Origin: Bradyrhizobium algeriense
Lineage (GTDB): Bacteria > Pseudomonadota > Alphaproteobacteria > Rhizobiales > Xanthobacteraceae
Assembly: GCF_003062295.1 (NCBI RefSeq)
Contig: NZ_PYCN01000003.1
Coordinates: forward strand, 620,001-684,000
Length of the DNA: 64,000 nucleotides
Direction: 5' to 3'
Positions 35,539 to 43,982 of this stretch are shown here, piece after piece. The notes under the pieces were generated by a model, which saw only the letters and a list, made by a program, of their open reading frames with translations, had not been told where the DNA came from and did no database searches. The position numbers were made by a program, and so were the translations under genes. The stretch's first letter is position 1, and each line of letters begins with the position of its first letter.

Positions 35539-36313
35539 GTGTCGCTCCCTGCCCGAGATAGGCCTCGATGACGGCCGGGTCGTTCCGGATCACGTCCGGC
35601 GAGCCCTCGGCAATGATCCGGCCGTAGTTCAGCACCACTATGCGATCCGAGACGCTCATCACCATCGGCATGTCGTGCTCGACAAGCAGGATGGTGACGC
35701 CGCGGTCGCGGATGTTGCGGACCAATTGCACGAAGGTGTGCGTTTCCGAAGCGTTCATGCCGGAGACCGGCTCGTCGAGCAGCAGCATCGACGGCTCCGC
35801 TGCCAGCGCCAGCGCCACGCCGACAAGTCGCTGCTCGCCGTAGGACAGTGATCCCGCAAGATCGTGGGCGCGGCGTTCGAGGCCAACCCATTCGACGAGC
35901 TCGCTGGCCCGTTCGCGCAAACGCCGCTGCGACGACCGGGCGCGCGGCAGGCCCAGAATGGCCTCGAGCAGGCTCACCCTGCCCTGGCGATGCAGCCCGA
36001 CCAGCAGATTGTCGTAAACGGTGTCGTTCGGAAACACGCTGGTGCGCTGGAAGGTGCGGATCAGCCCCAGGCCAGCGATCTGATGCGGCTTCAATCCATT
36101 GAGCGCCGTCCCGCGATAGCTCACGGCGCCATGGGTTGGATCCAGGAAGCCGGTAACGACGTTGAATGCCGTCGTCTTGCCGGCGCCGTTAGGCCCGATC
36201 AGGCTGACGATCTCGCCCTCGCCGACCGTAAAGTTCATGTCCGAGAGCGCAACGAGTCCCCCGAAGTGCACGGCAACCTTTTCTACCCTCAATGCTGTCG
36301 CTGGAGCTGTCAT
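35531..36313 (-). CDS. livG: Branched-chain-amino-acid-type ABC transporter ATPase LivG
   Basis: This 260-residue ATPase has Walker A GPNGAGKTTAFNVV, signature LSYGEQRLVGVALAL, Walker B LLLDEPVSGMN and the LivG tail GRIIAEGSPDVIRNDPAVIEAYLG. Its ATG overlaps the livM stop by 1 base (TGATG), with AGGAG about 8 bases upstream; a GTG one codon earlier is possible. It is the second ATPase of the Liv importer. Confidence 0.93.
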   Translation of the reverse strand: MTAPATALRVEKVAVHFGGLVALSDMNFTVGEGEIVSLIGPNGAGKTTAFNVVTGFLDPTHGAVSYRGTALNGLKPHQIAGLGLIRTFQRTSVFPNDTVYDNLLVGLHRQGRVSLLEAILGLPRARSSQRRLRERASELVEWVGLERRAHDLAGSLSYGEQRLVGVALALAAEPSMLLLDEPVSGMNASETHTFVQLVRNIRDRGVTILLVEHDMPMVMSVSDRIVVLNYGRIIAEGSPDVIRNDPAVIEAYLGQGATRA

Positions 36314-37359
36314 CACGCATGCTCCTTGGCGTCACGTTCGGAGAAAGCGACCGGGGCAACCGTTTCGATCCGTTTCCTCGGTTTCGCAAACCGTTGCGCC
36401 AGCGATGGCACGATCCCGCGCGGCAATACGAACAGGATGACGATCAGCACGCCGCCATAGGCGATCCATTGCGCCTCCGGCGCCATGATCGGGCGCAGGA
36501 ATACCGGCAGCAGTCCGAAGATCATGCCACCGACCACAGGACCGGCGAGCGACCCCTTGCCGCCGGTGATGACCATGATCACCATCGTCACGGTATTGAT
36601 GAAGGCGAATACTTCGGGATCGATGATGCGGATATAGTGTGCGTAGAGGCTGCCGGCCGCGCCTGCGATCCCTGCCGAGATCACCGCTGCCAGCGTGAGC
36701 GTCTTTGTCACGTCGATGCCGACCGATACCGCCAACGTTTCGTTTTCCATCAGCCCGCGCATGGCACGGCCGAAATGCGAATGGACCAGACGCGAGATCA
36801 GCAGATAGGTGACAACCGCGACGGCAAGCACGAGATAGTAGTTCTGCAGCTTGGTGCGCAGCGTCAGATCTCCGAGACCCGGCAATCCGATCGTAATCGA
36901 GGGAATGTTGGTCAGCGCCAGCGGACCCTGCGTCAGCTCGACCCAATTCAGCGCCACCAGGCGGACCACTTCGGCAAAGGAAATCGTCACGATCACGAAA
37001 TAGGCGCCGCGCACACGAAACGACAGCAGCCCAACGAGATATCCGCACAATCCAGCGACGAAGATTGCCAGTGCAAAACCGACGATCGGCGGCCAGGGCT
37101 CGTGAACGATGCGGAATCCGAACGGCAAGCCGGCGTCGAAGCCAAGCGACGTCAATGCGCTGACATAGGCGCCAATGCCGAAGAATGCGATATGACCGAG
37201 GCTGAGCTGGCCGGTGAACCCAAGCAGAAGATTGAGGCTCATCGCGCCGATGATAAAGATCCCGGTCGTGATCAGCGCGTTCATGAGATACGGATCGCGC
37301 AGCCACAGCGGCACCGATGCAAACGCGACGACCGCGAGAATGGCGACCGCTGACTTCAT
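36313..37359 (-). CDS. livM: Branched-chain-amino-acid-type ABC transporter permease LivM
   Basis: This 348-residue permease has many hydrophobic helices. NLLLGFTGQLSLGHIAFFGIGAYV and RSxFGRAMRGLMENETLAVSVGID-type motifs mark LivM, though I quote them only in part here. The ATG at 37357-37359 overlaps the livH stop by 4 bases (ATGA), so translation is coupled. It forms the pore with LivH. Confidence 0.92.
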   Translation of the reverse strand: MKSAVAILAVVAFASVPLWLRDPYLMNALITTGIFIIGAMSLNLLLGFTGQLSLGHIAFFGIGAYVSALTSLGFDAGLPFGFRIVHEPWPPIVGFALAIFVAGLCGYLVGLLSFRVRGAYFVIVTISFAEVVRLVALNWVELTQGPLALTNIPSITIGLPGLGDLTLRTKLQNYYLVLAVAVVTYLLISRLVHSHFGRAMRGLMENETLAVSVGIDVTKTLTLAAVISAGIAGAAGSLYAHYIRIIDPEVFAFINTVTMVIMVITGGKGSLAGPVVGGMIFGLLPVFLRPIMAPEAQWIAYGGVLIVILFVLPRGIVPSLAQRFAKPRKRIETVAPVAFSERDAKEHA

Positions 37360-38228
37360 CCGACGCGCTCCGAGCGCGCGAAAAGTCCGGTCGGCTTGAA
37401 GATCAGAACCGCGATAATGATCAAAAAGCCCATGGCGTCGCGGTATCCCGATGAAACATAGCCGGCGCCCAGTTCCTCCGCCAATGCCAGAATGAAGCCG
37501 CCAATGACCGCGCCGGTGATATTGCCGAGCCCGCCGAGGATCACGATCGCGAATGCCTTGACGGCGGCGAGATCGCCCATTTGCGGGAAAATGACGTAGA
37601 CCGGACCAAGCAGCGCCCCCGCCGCGGCTGCAAGGCTCGAACCGATCGCAAACGTCGAGGTGTAGATCAGATCGACGTTGACGCCCATCAGCGAGGCGGT
37701 GTCCTGATCCTGGAACGTCGCCCGCATCGCGCAGCCGAGTTTTGTTCTGTTGATCAGGAGATAGGTGACGACGATCAGCATCGCCGCCGCGGCGAGCACG
37801 AACAGCCGCAACCAGGACACCGAGACCGGGCCCAGCACCAGCGGCGCCTCGGGGAACGGCGCCGTCACCGATTTCGCCACGCCGCCCCAGATCCACAGAG
37901 CGCCGGACTGCATCGCGATCCAGGCGCCGATCATGACCAGCATGGTCGTGTCGATATCGGAGCCGCGCAGCGGCCGCAGCAAGGTCAGCTCGATCGCCGC
38001 GCCAAGTAGCCAGCCGGCGACAACGGCGAGCGGCAACGCCAGAAAGAAGTTAACTCCGAGCTGATGCACCACGATGAACATGATGTAGGCGCCGAACGTA
38101 TACAGCACCCCATGCGTGAAGTTCACGACGTTCATGATGCCGAAGATCAGCGTCAGCCCGATCCCCAGCAGCGCGTAGGTGCCGCCGAGCACCAGCATGT
38201 TGATCAGATGTTGCAGAAATTCGCTCAA
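37356..38228 (-). CDS. livH: Branched-chain-amino-acid-type ABC transporter permease LivH
   Basis: This 290-residue permease has GLTLIFGIMNVVNFTHG near the N-terminus and the cytoplasmic loop AMRATFQDQDTASLMGVNVD, both LivH marks. It appears to start at TTG (38226-38228) with GGGAG about 6 bases upstream; no ATG gives a full N-terminus. A large hairpin lies just upstream, between it and livK. Confidence 0.92.
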   Translation of the reverse strand: MSEFLQHLINMLVLGGTYALLGIGLTLIFGIMNVVNFTHGVLYTFGAYIMFIVVHQLGVNFFLALPLAVVAGWLLGAAIELTLLRPLRGSDIDTTMLVMIGAWIAMQSGALWIWGGVAKSVTAPFPEAPLVLGPVSVSWLRLFVLAAAAMLIVVTYLLINRTKLGCAMRATFQDQDTASLMGVNVDLIYTSTFAIGSSLAAAAGALLGPVYVIFPQMGDLAAVKAFAIVILGGLGNITGAVIGGFILALAEELGAGYVSSGYRDAMGFLIIIAVLIFKPTGLFARSERVG

Positions 38229-38246
38229 GGTGGCTCCCAGATATCC

Positions 38247-38288
38247 TGATGCCGGCGAGGTCCGCGGCTCGCCGCGACCTCGCCATCA
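38247..38288 (-). other. Intercistronic hairpin between livK and livH
   Basis: GGCGAGGTC (38254-38262) and GACCTCGCC (38276-38284) form a perfect 9-bp stem that continues inward (GCGGC/GCCGC) and outward (TGAT/ATCA). It follows the binding-protein gene in a third ABC operon of the window. A role in binding-protein message stability is inferred. Confidence 0.6.
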
Positions 38289-38299
38289 GTAACGTGACG

Positions 38300-39454
38300 T
38301 CAGAGCGTCTTCATGCCGATCTTGCCGTCGGTGATTTCGATCAGATAGACATTGGGCTGGCTCTGACCGCTCTCCTTGCCTTCGGGGCCGGATTTGCGGA
38401 ACACGATGTCGCCGTTCAGGCCCTTGATCTTGATGTCCCACAGCGCCGCCTTGATCGCTGCAGGCTCCGCTTTGCCCGCCTTCTCGATCGCGGCTGCCGC
38501 GGTGCGAATGCCGTCATAGCCACGAAAACTCTCGGTGCAGCCGGCAAAGTCGAAGCCGCGCTTCTTCCATTCGGCGATGAAGTAGTTGGTCGCCTCCGGG
38601 TTCGGCGTCTTGTCGGGGAACCAGGGCAGGAAGGTCGTCAGGTGCATGGTGCCGTTGGCGGCGGCCCCCGCCTGCGCGATGATCTGGTCCGGATTCTGCG
38701 AGCCCCCGGTGGTGATGATGCGCTTCTTGAGGCCCAGGGCTGCCGCCTGCTTGAAGATCAACGTGAGCTGGTCCACCGCCGTAGTCACGATGATGGTTTC
38801 GGAATCGGTCCCCTTCAGCTTGGAAAGCTGCGCACTCATATCCTGGGCGCCCTGATCCATGGTCTCCACGGTCCCGACCGCAATCCCCTTTTCCTTCATC
38901 ATCTTGCTGAAATCCTCAGCGGTGCCGCGCCCCCAATCGTTATTGATGATCAGGAAATCGACCTTCTTTAATTCAAGCTTGTCGACGATCCCCTTGAACG
39001 CCGCAGCCTCGATCGCCGACGGCGGCGAGATGCGGAAGATGTAGGGATTGCCGGTCGTGGTGATCTTGCCCGACGAGGAGGTCTCGACCACCATCGGGAC
39101 TTCGTATTCCATCAGCTTGGGCATCACGGCAAGCGTCAGGCTCGAACCCCACGCCCCCATCAGCACCGGCACCTTGTCGCTCGTGATCAGCTTTTCGGCG
39201 ACGGCGGCCGCCTCCGTCGGATTGCTCTTGTTGTCCTCGATCACGAGTTCGAGTTTCTTGCCGAGAATGCCACCCTTTGCGTTGATCTCATCGGCAGCGA
39301 TCTTGGCGCCGTTGACGACGTAGGTGCCGGAAGCGGCGAACGCGCCCGTAAGGGGCTCGTTCACGCCGATCTTGATGGTCTGAGCCTCGGCCGCACCACC
39401 CAGCAAGGCAGCCGCCAGCGCAATAGCCGGAACAATTCTGAAAGTCCGTGTCAT
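38300..39454 (-). CDS. livK: Liv-type periplasmic substrate-binding protein
   Basis: This 384-residue type I periplasmic binding protein has a Sec signal (MTRTFRIVPAIALAAALL..., cleavage near AEAQ), followed by TIKIGVNEPLTGAFAASGTYV and GAKIAADEINAKGGILGKKLE, the family's opening blocks. Later blocks are NPYIFRISPPS and FLIINNDWGRG. The ATG at 39452-39454 follows GGAG. It lies 80 bases downstream of the CoxS-CoxG fusion gene on the same strand, so the Liv genes may be co-transcribed with the molybdenum hydroxylase. The ligand is not readable. Confidence 0.9.
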   Translation of the reverse strand: MTRTFRIVPAIALAAALLGGAAEAQTIKIGVNEPLTGAFAASGTYVVNGAKIAADEINAKGGILGKKLELVIEDNKSNPTEAAAVAEKLITSDKVPVLMGAWGSSLTLAVMPKLMEYEVPMVVETSSSGKITTTGNPYIFRISPPSAIEAAAFKGIVDKLELKKVDFLIINNDWGRGTAEDFSKMMKEKGIAVGTVETMDQGAQDMSAQLSKLKGTDSETIIVTTAVDQLTLIFKQAAALGLKKRIITTGGSQNPDQIIAQAGAAANGTMHLTTFLPWFPDKTPNPEATNYFIAEWKKRGFDFAGCTESFRGYDGIRTAAAAIEKAGKAEPAAIKAALWDIKIKGLNGDIVFRKSGPEGKESGQSQPNVYLIEITDGKIGMKTL

Positions 39455-39534
39455 TTGGTTCTCCAATCTCACGCTGTTCATCTGTCCGCAGTTCAAACTT
39501 CGTCGTTTCCGCATCGCGCGGAAAATCCGATCCA

Positions 39535-40731
39535 TCACGTCGCTCCACCCTTTTTGGACAAGAAACGACCGACCCAACTCGCGAGCCGCGCGCGCAAAAG
39601 GCCGAAAGCAAGCGCCATTCCATTCAGTTCGACCGCTGTGGCGTCGCCCGGTGACGCACCCGACAGCCGACGATCGAGATTGCCGGCGAACTCCGAGATC
39701 AATCGCGCCGCGAGGTCACGCACCAGCCCCGGCCTCCCGACCTGCGCCAGCATGCCCGTCAGCGTGTATCCGATAGAAAGATCGACACGCGTCCCCTGCT
39801 CGATCGGCACCAGCCGATAGCGGATTTCGCCCTGCGTCGAAGACCGGCTGCGCCGGTCGTTGCCGATGCCGACGATGCGGCCGGACATATCGGTGGGGCT
39901 TCGCTCGACGCGCGCGGCGCCCTGGAACGTCGCGGCGATCGGGCCAATCCTGACACGGATGGCGCCCTCGACGCACTCCGGCTTCGGCGGCGCCGTCAAC
40001 GACGCGCCGGGAAGGCATGCCGCGACGGCCGCGATGTCGTCGAACATCGCAAACACTTGCTCGGGCGGGTGCGCGACGCTGAACTGCTGCTCCAGGACGG
40101 TGGCGGGGGTGAAATCCGGAATCGAGGCGACCGAACCGACCGCCTCCGGCGACGTTGGTTCGCTTTCGACCGGCCGCATGCGTTCGGTCCGGTCTGCGTC
40201 GCTTCGATCTGAGCCGACGGGACCCAGGATCTTTCGCCCTCCGTCCGGCATCGGCGCGATATCGCGGGCGCGCCGCGCTTCGATCACAGACTTGACCGCA
40301 CGCACGATACCGACATAGCCGGTGCACCGGCACAGATTGCCGCTCAATCCGACACGGATCAGGCGCTCGTCGGCTTGCGGCAGGCGCAGCACAAGATCAC
40401 GCGCCGAAACCAGCATTCCCGGCGTGCAGTAGCCGCATTGCAATGCATGCTCGCGGGTGAAGGCCGCCCGAAGTTCTGTCGTAACGCTGTCGTCGTCGAG
40501 CCCTTCGATCGTGGTGACCTCAGCTCCCTCGCAGGCCACCGCATAGGTGATGCACGAGCGCGCCGGGACGCCGTCGAGCAGCACCGTGCATGCCCCGCAG
40601 ACGCCGTGTTCGCAACCGAGATGCGTACCGGTCAGGTCGAGTTTTTCACGGACAAAATCCGCGAGATTGGTGCGCGGCTCCGCCGATACCTGCACGGCGC
40701 GCCGATTTACGGTGAGTGCGATCATGCTCAT
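39535..40731 (-). CDS. CoxS-CoxG fusion: [2Fe-2S] subunit joined to an SRPBCC (CoxG) domain
   Basis: This 398-residue protein joins two parts normally encoded separately. Residues 1-150 are a CoxS-type Fe-S subunit with GCEHGVCGACTVLLDGVPARSC (both CxxC elements), QCGYCTPGM and NLCRCTGY. After a linker (about 151-205, rich in Asp, Arg, Glu and Pro) come residues 206-398, a CoxG/SRPBCC domain with EQQFSVAHPPEQVFAMFDDI and AACLPGASL. CoxG normally helps membrane attachment of CO dehydrogenase; tethering here could anchor the enzyme. The ATG overlaps the CoxM stop by 4 bases. No frameshift or stop separates the domains. Confidence 0.9.
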   Translation of the reverse strand: MSMIALTVNRRAVQVSAEPRTNLADFVREKLDLTGTHLGCEHGVCGACTVLLDGVPARSCITYAVACEGAEVTTIEGLDDDSVTTELRAAFTREHALQCGYCTPGMLVSARDLVLRLPQADERLIRVGLSGNLCRCTGYVGIVRAVKSVIEARRARDIAPMPDGGRKILGPVGSDRSDADRTERMRPVESEPTSPEAVGSVASIPDFTPATVLEQQFSVAHPPEQVFAMFDDIAAVAACLPGASLTAPPKPECVEGAIRVRIGPIAATFQGAARVERSPTDMSGRIVGIGNDRRSRSSTQGEIRYRLVPIEQGTRVDLSIGYTLTGMLAQVGRPGLVRDLAARLISEFAGNLDRRLSGASPGDATAVELNGMALAFGLLRARLASWVGRFLSKKGGAT

Positions 40732-41564
40732 GCGGCGGCCTCACTGACCGCGCGCTTGAGCACGCTCACATGAATATGCCGATGCGCCGCGCTCGATACG
40801 CCGGCCTTTGCCAGGAGGACGTCAGCTACACGCACGTCGAAGCGATCCTTGTAGTCGCCGGCAATGCGTCCGCCAAACAGCTCTGCAGCGTTGGTTATGA
40901 CGATCGGCGCGGAATCGATCGCGCCGATCACGACGCGGGCCGATGCGGCGCTCGGATCGATCAGGATCGCCCCGATCGCATGCGCGAATTCGCCTGTCTT
41001 GCGACAACTCTTGGCGTAGCCCCAATGCGCCGATGCCGGCATCGCCGGGACGTGAATGGTCTCGACGATCTCGCCATCGCGCAGCGCAGATTCGAGCGCG
41101 CCGACGATGAAATCCTCCATCGCCACCATGCGCGCACCCGCGCGGCTTCGCAGCGTCAATCGTGCTCCCAGCGCCGACAGCGCCGATACCCAGTCTGCCG
41201 CGGGATCGGCGTGGCTGAGCGATCCGCCAACCGTGCCACGATTGCGCACGGCGCGGTAGGCGATATTAGCAGCCACGCGCTGCATGGCGCCGCGCGTGAC
41301 GTCGGGAATGCGTCCGTCCTCGATATCGGCGTGGGTAACACAGGCCCCGAGCACGAGTTCGTCGCCGCGACGCTCAACCTGCTTGAGCTCGGCAAGACCG
41401 GTGATGTCGACGATCAACTGCGGCTCCACCAGCCGCAGATTGAGCATGGGACCAAGCGACTGGCCGCCGGCCATGATCTTGGCGGAAGTTTTGGCCTCGC
41501 CGAGCACGGCAAGCGCCGCCTGCAGGTCGCGTGGACGTTGGTAGCCGAAAGGCGCCGGTTTCAT
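40728..41564 (-). CDS. CoxM-type FAD-binding subunit (second system)
   Basis: This 278-residue FAD subunit has the loops AGGQSLGPMLNLR (about residues 33-45) and RNRGTVGGSLSHADPAADW (about residues 107-125), the classic CoxM form (the first system has a shorter N-terminal variant). It works with the CoxL-type and CoxS-CoxG proteins on either side, coupled by ATGA overlaps at both ends. Paralogue of 25202-26005. Confidence 0.92.
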   Translation of the reverse strand: MKPAPFGYQRPRDLQAALAVLGEAKTSAKIMAGGQSLGPMLNLRLVEPQLIVDITGLAELKQVERRGDELVLGACVTHADIEDGRIPDVTRGAMQRVAANIAYRAVRNRGTVGGSLSHADPAADWVSALSALGARLTLRSRAGARMVAMEDFIVGALESALRDGEIVETIHVPAMPASAHWGYAKSCRKTGEFAHAIGAILIDPSAASARVVIGAIDSAPIVITNAAELFGGRIAGDYKDRFDVRVADVLLAKAGVSSAAHRHIHVSVLKRAVSEAAA

Positions 41565-43945
41565 GCCGCCGGCCTTTCTGCGTCGCGCGCGGCCAGAACC
41601 GCCTCGACGACGCGAAATGGCGTAATCGGCGACTGCATCAGCTCCACGCCAAGCGGCCGCAGCGCGTCGTTGACGGCGTTGGCAATCGCGGCCGGCGGCG
41701 CGATGGCGCCGCCCTCGCCGATGCCCTTCACGCCGAACTGGGTATAGGGAGACGGCGTCTCCATGTGATCGAGACGCGGCGCCGGCACTTCGGTGGGTCC
41801 GGGCAGCAGATAGTCGGCAAGCGTCGTCGCCAGCGGCTGGCCGGACGCATCGAACGGCATCTCCTCGTACAGCGCGGTCCCGATGCCCTGGGCCAGGCCG
41901 CCATAGATCTGGCCGTCCACCACCATCGGATTGACGAGAACACCGCCGTCTTCGACGATAACGTAATCGAGGATTTCGACCTCTCCGAGATCCGCATCGA
42001 CCGCAACGACCGCGGCATGGGCGGCATAGCTGAAGGTTCCGGTATCGCGCTGCGGCTTGTAGCCTGCCGTGACCTCCAGCCCACCGGGATCGACGTCAGC
42101 AGGCAGATCCTGCGGCCGGCGATACCAAGTGTGCGCGATTTCCTTCAAGGCGACGCTGCCGTTGACGCCGCGCACTTCGCCGTTCTGCAGCACCACTGCG
42201 GCCGGATCGTGCTGCAACAGCTTGGCACCGATGCGTCTGGCGCGCTCACCCAGCTCGCGGCATGCTGTTGCAACCGCGCCGCCCGCCATCACCATCGAAC
42301 GCGAGCCCCAGGTGCCGGTCGAATACGGCGTCATCGCTGTGTCGCCGAGGATGATGCGCACCTTGGCGACGTCGACGCCCAGCATCTCGTGGGCGACCTG
42401 CGCCAGCGTCGTCTCCATGCCCTGCCCGTGCGAATGCACGCCGACGCGGAGTTCAAGGCCGCCGTCCGGCGTCAGCCGTGCGGAGGCCTGTTCGTGACCG
42501 GGCACCATCGGAATGCCCCAGCCGGAGTAGACCGACGTGCCATGGGCGGCCTGCTCGCAATAGATCGAGACGCCGACGCCGATCCGTCGCCCGTCTGCTT
42601 CGCCCTTGCGCTGACGCGCACGCACGCCATCGACGTCGACGGACGCCAGAGCGCGCCGCATCGCCTCCGGATAATTGCCGCTGTCGAAGTGCTTGTTGGT
42701 GATGTTGTCGAACGGCATCTGCTCGGGCTGCACTAGATTGCGCAGGCGGACCTCGCCCGGCTCCAGCCCCGCCTCCGCCGCGACCAGATCGAGCATCAAT
42801 TCAAGTGCAAAACAGACGCCGGTGCGCGCTACGCCGCGATAAGGCAGGATCGGACACTTGTTGGTGGCGACCGAAAACGTCCGGCAGCGATAGGCCGGCA
42901 TCAAATAAGGTCCTGGCAGAATGCTGGCGACCTGCGCCGCCTCGAGGCACGCCGAGAACGGATAGGACGAGTAAGCGCCGGAATCGACGGTCGCTTCGCA
43001 GTCGATGCCCCGCAGCCGTCCGTCGCGATCGGCATAGACGGTGATCTTGTAGTGGTGCTCGCGGCAATTGGAGCTGGCGGTGAGATGCTCGCGGCGATCC
43101 TCGGTCCAGCGCACCGGATGGCCGCGATGCATCGTCAGCCAGGAAAGGCAGACTTCTTCCGGCAGCAGGATGCCCTTGTGTCCGAAGCCGCCGCCGACGT
43201 CAGGCGAAACAATGCGGATTCGGCCCTGCTCCATGCCGAGGCACTCGGCAAGCCCGCTGCGCGTGATGTGCGGCATCTGGGCCGAGGAATAGAGCGTGAG
43301 CTGATCGAGACGGTAATCGAAGGTCGCGACCACACCACGCCCTTCGAGCGGCGACATGCACTGCCGCGCGGTCGATATTTCTCGCGACACCTTGATCGGC
43401 GCATCGAACGCCCTGGAGATGTCGACCTCGAAATTGGTTTCGAGAAAAACATTATCGCCCCAATGCTCGTGCACCAGAGCCGAACCCGGCTCCCGCGCTC
43501 TCAGCATGTCATGGACGGCAGGAAGCTCTTCGAGATCGAGCGTCACCGCCGCCGCAATGTCCTCGGCTTCGGCACGCGTCGGCGCCACGCACATGGCGAC
43601 GAGTTCGCCGACCTGGCGAACCTTGCCGGTGGCAAGCACCGGTTGCTCGGAAATCTTGAATCCCGGCAGCCCAGATACCGCACGGATCGGATTGACGCCG
43701 GCCAGATCCGCCGCGGTAAAGACGTTGGCGCGATAGCGCTCGGGCACATGGATGCCGCGGATCAGCGCATGCGCCAAAGGGCTGCGCACAAAAGCGACGT
43801 CCTGCAGCCCGGCGAGGCGAATATCGGCCACGAACTGACCGCGGCCGCGCATCAGCCGATCGTCTTCCTTTCGCGGCAGGCGCGCGCCGACGCCTTGTCC
43901 GGCGCCCGGTCCGCCTGCTGAAGGAAACTCGCGCTCATTGCGCAC
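41561..43945 (-). CDS. CoxL-type molybdopterin-binding catalytic subunit (second system)
   Basis: This 794-residue large subunit has VARLPRKEDDRLMRGRGQF-like opening residues, [25 protein letters not shown] and the C-terminal GVKGIGEGGAIAPPAAIANA with the active-site Glu. PYRGVAR replaces the CO dehydrogenase loop, so it is not form I CO dehydrogenase. The GTG at 43943-43945 is chosen because GGGGAG precedes it; the frame continues upstream into the amidohydrolase gene without a better start. It is 37 bases after that gene's stop. The substrate is unknown; the upstream amidohydrolase and Liv importer suggest an N-acyl or cyclic amide compound. Confidence 0.88.
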   Translation of the reverse strand: MRNEREFPSAGGPGAGQGVGARLPRKEDDRLMRGRGQFVADIRLAGLQDVAFVRSPLAHALIRGIHVPERYRANVFTAADLAGVNPIRAVSGLPGFKISEQPVLATGKVRQVGELVAMCVAPTRAEAEDIAAAVTLDLEELPAVHDMLRAREPGSALVHEHWGDNVFLETNFEVDISRAFDAPIKVSREISTARQCMSPLEGRGVVATFDYRLDQLTLYSSAQMPHITRSGLAECLGMEQGRIRIVSPDVGGGFGHKGILLPEEVCLSWLTMHRGHPVRWTEDRREHLTASSNCREHHYKITVYADRDGRLRGIDCEATVDSGAYSSYPFSACLEAAQVASILPGPYLMPAYRCRTFSVATNKCPILPYRGVARTGVCFALELMLDLVAAEAGLEPGEVRLRNLVQPEQMPFDNITNKHFDSGNYPEAMRRALASVDVDGVRARQRKGEADGRRIGVGVSIYCEQAAHGTSVYSGWGIPMVPGHEQASARLTPDGGLELRVGVHSHGQGMETTLAQVAHEMLGVDVAKVRIILGDTAMTPYSTGTWGSRSMVMAGGAVATACRELGERARRIGAKLLQHDPAAVVLQNGEVRGVNGSVALKEIAHTWYRRPQDLPADVDPGGLEVTAGYKPQRDTGTFSYAAHAAVVAVDADLGEVEILDYVIVEDGGVLVNPMVVDGQIYGGLAQGIGTALYEEMPFDASGQPLATTLADYLLPGPTEVPAPRLDHMETPSPYTQFGVKGIGEGGAIAPPAAIANAVNDALRPLGVELMQSPITPFRVVEAVLAARDAERPAA

Positions 43946-43982
43946 GGTGACGTTCTCCCCGATCGAACTGACGCTGACCTCC

